A stretch of DNA of 14,586 bases. Origin: Desulfuromonadales bacterium. GTDB lineage: Bacteria > Desulfobacterota > Desulfuromonadia > Desulfuromonadales > BM103. Shown here piece by piece: positions 13,746 through 14,586 of the stretch. The DNA lies in contig JAUWTX010000022.1 in NCBI GenBank assembly GCA_030614505.1, forward strand, positions 1-14,586, written 5' to 3'. How positions within the stretch are numbered: the stretch's first letter is position 1; each line of letters opens with the position of its first letter. A program made the position numbers and the translations under genes. The notes beneath the pieces were generated by a model. That model saw only the letters and a list, made by a program, of their open reading frames with translations. It made no database searches and was not told the origin of the DNA.

Positions 13746-14573
13746 ATGAAAAACGAGTTGGAAACAATCCAGCAAGTCTACAATGTTGCCGCAGAGTTTA
13801 TAATCAACTACAGCTTCCAGATTCTGGGTGCCATTATCATCCTGATCGTCGGTGCCAAACTGGCGAGCTGGCTGGGTCGACTGGTGACCAGACTGTGCGA
13901 GAAGAAAAATGTTGATATCACTCTGTCGCGCTTCCTTGGCAGTGTTGTCAAAATCCTGGTCCTGACCTTTGTCATCATTGTAGCCATCGGCAAGTTCGGC
14001 ATCTCGATCGCACCCTTCATCGCCGCTCTTGGTGCTCTCGCCTACGGCACCAGCTTTGCCCTTGCCGGCCCGGTATCCAACTATGGAGCTGGACTGGTCA
14101 TTATCATGTCACGACCATTTGTTATCGGAGATACGATCAACATTGGTGGTGTAAGCGGCCTGGTTGACGAAATCCACCTGGCGACAACTATCCTCATCAC
14201 TGAAGACGACGAAAAAATCACCATCCCCAACAAACATATTGTCGGAGAGATCCAGGTTAACTCTTTCGCCAATAAAATCGTTGAGGGAACTGTCGGAATC
14301 AGTTACCAGGACGACCCGGAAAAAGCCATAGCGGCGATACAAATGGCTTTGTCCGGTATTGACGACATTTGTAGTGAACCGCCGCCACAGATTGGCATTG
14401 AAGCCTTCGGGGACTCCTCTATTGATCTGGGTATGCGTTACTGGGTGCCGACCAAGAAATATTTCCAGACTCTTTATCGTGGCAACATGGCAGTCCACAA
14501 GGCTCTGCAGGATGCCGGTATCACTATCCCATTCCCGCAGCGGGATGTGCACTTTTCTCGAGCTGAGAGCTGA
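13746..14573 (+). CDS. mscS: Small-conductance mechanosensitive channel, MscS family
   Basis: The 275-residue protein has the minimal MscS layout: three membrane segments (about 20-42, 63-85 and 89-122) and a cytoplasmic beta and alpha-beta vestibule. The third segment is the pore-lining one, with alternating small residues (AALGALAYGTSFALAGPVSN), followed by the conserved 'RPFVIGDTI'. The C-terminal 'IPFPQRDVHF' is also standard. It should form a heptamer in the inner membrane that opens under membrane tension and lets out solutes after osmotic down-shock. GGAGG lies 5 nt before the ATG at 13746. It is downstream of a wall-binding lipoprotein gene, which suits an envelope-stress pair, though a direct contact is not shown. 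The remaining bases to 14586 hold nothing recognisable. Confidence 0.93.
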   Translation: MKNELETIQQVYNVAAEFIINYSFQILGAIIILIVGAKLASWLGRLVTRLCEKKNVDITLSRFLGSVVKILVLTFVIIVAIGKFGISIAPFIAALGALAYGTSFALAGPVSNYGAGLVIIMSRPFVIGDTINIGGVSGLVDEIHLATTILITEDDEKITIPNKHIVGEIQVNSFANKIVEGTVGISYQDDPEKAIAAIQMALSGIDDICSEPPPQIGIEAFGDSSIDLGMRYWVPTKKYFQTLYRGNMAVHKALQDAGITIPFPQRDVHFSRAES

Positions 14574-14586
14574 TTTAATACGAACA

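Overview
The window looks like chromosomal DNA of a Desulfuromonadales-type bacterium (the Geobacter / Desulfuromonas / Pelobacter group). The evidence is an eight-haem hydroxylamine-oxidoreductase-like cytochrome, a receiver-PilZ protein of the kind common in Geobacter and Myxococcus, a second EF-G-like GTPase, the order nadC-birA-coaX, and short GGGACGC- and CTGGGGACTGGAG-type repeats between genes. The lineage is inferred from protein character and gene order; no rRNA or other marker is present. I see no tRNA, CRISPR array, insertion sequence or phage gene.

Left part (1-2500). Both genes lie on the minus strand. The 5' part of an M24-type (creatinase/prolidase-fold) peptidase runs off the left edge. 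Upstream of it is about 460 bp without a gene, holding an AT-rich, Fur-box-like patch and a strong terminator. The terminator belongs to a stand-alone gene for a secreted octahaem cytochrome c of the HAO family. That gene is insulated by terminators on both sides. In front of it is a TTGAC-N4-GTCAA dyad of the CRP/FNR type, placed as a class II activator site over a plausible -10 box. This cytochrome unit is the most interesting locus in the window.

Middle part (2500-5280). A receiver-PilZ protein, whose receiver has Cys where the phosphorylated Asp should be, is divergent from a ZIP-family metal transporter with a His/Cys-rich cytoplasmic loop. A MOSC-domain gene overlaps mogA by one base; both point to molybdenum-cofactor work. 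CTGGGG/CTGGAG repeats bracket this pair on both sides.

Right part (5280-12665). A long co-directional minus-strand series reads nadC, birA, coaX, an EF-G-like GTPase, a membrane protein with two SPOR repeats, and a HEAT-like helical-repeat protein. nadC, birA and coaX serve NAD, biotin and coenzyme A metabolism. The birA-coaX gap holds a heptamer repeat array able to form a long hairpin. A divergent promoter region separates nadC from a plus-strand pair: a lipoprotein with a coiled coil and an OmpA peptidoglycan-binding domain, then a small MscS channel. Both are envelope proteins.

Most genes are ordinary housekeeping or envelope genes. I do not see a clearly new multi-gene system. The best leads are the HAO-like cytochrome with its dyads, the atypical receiver, the atypical EF-G, and the intergenic repeats.
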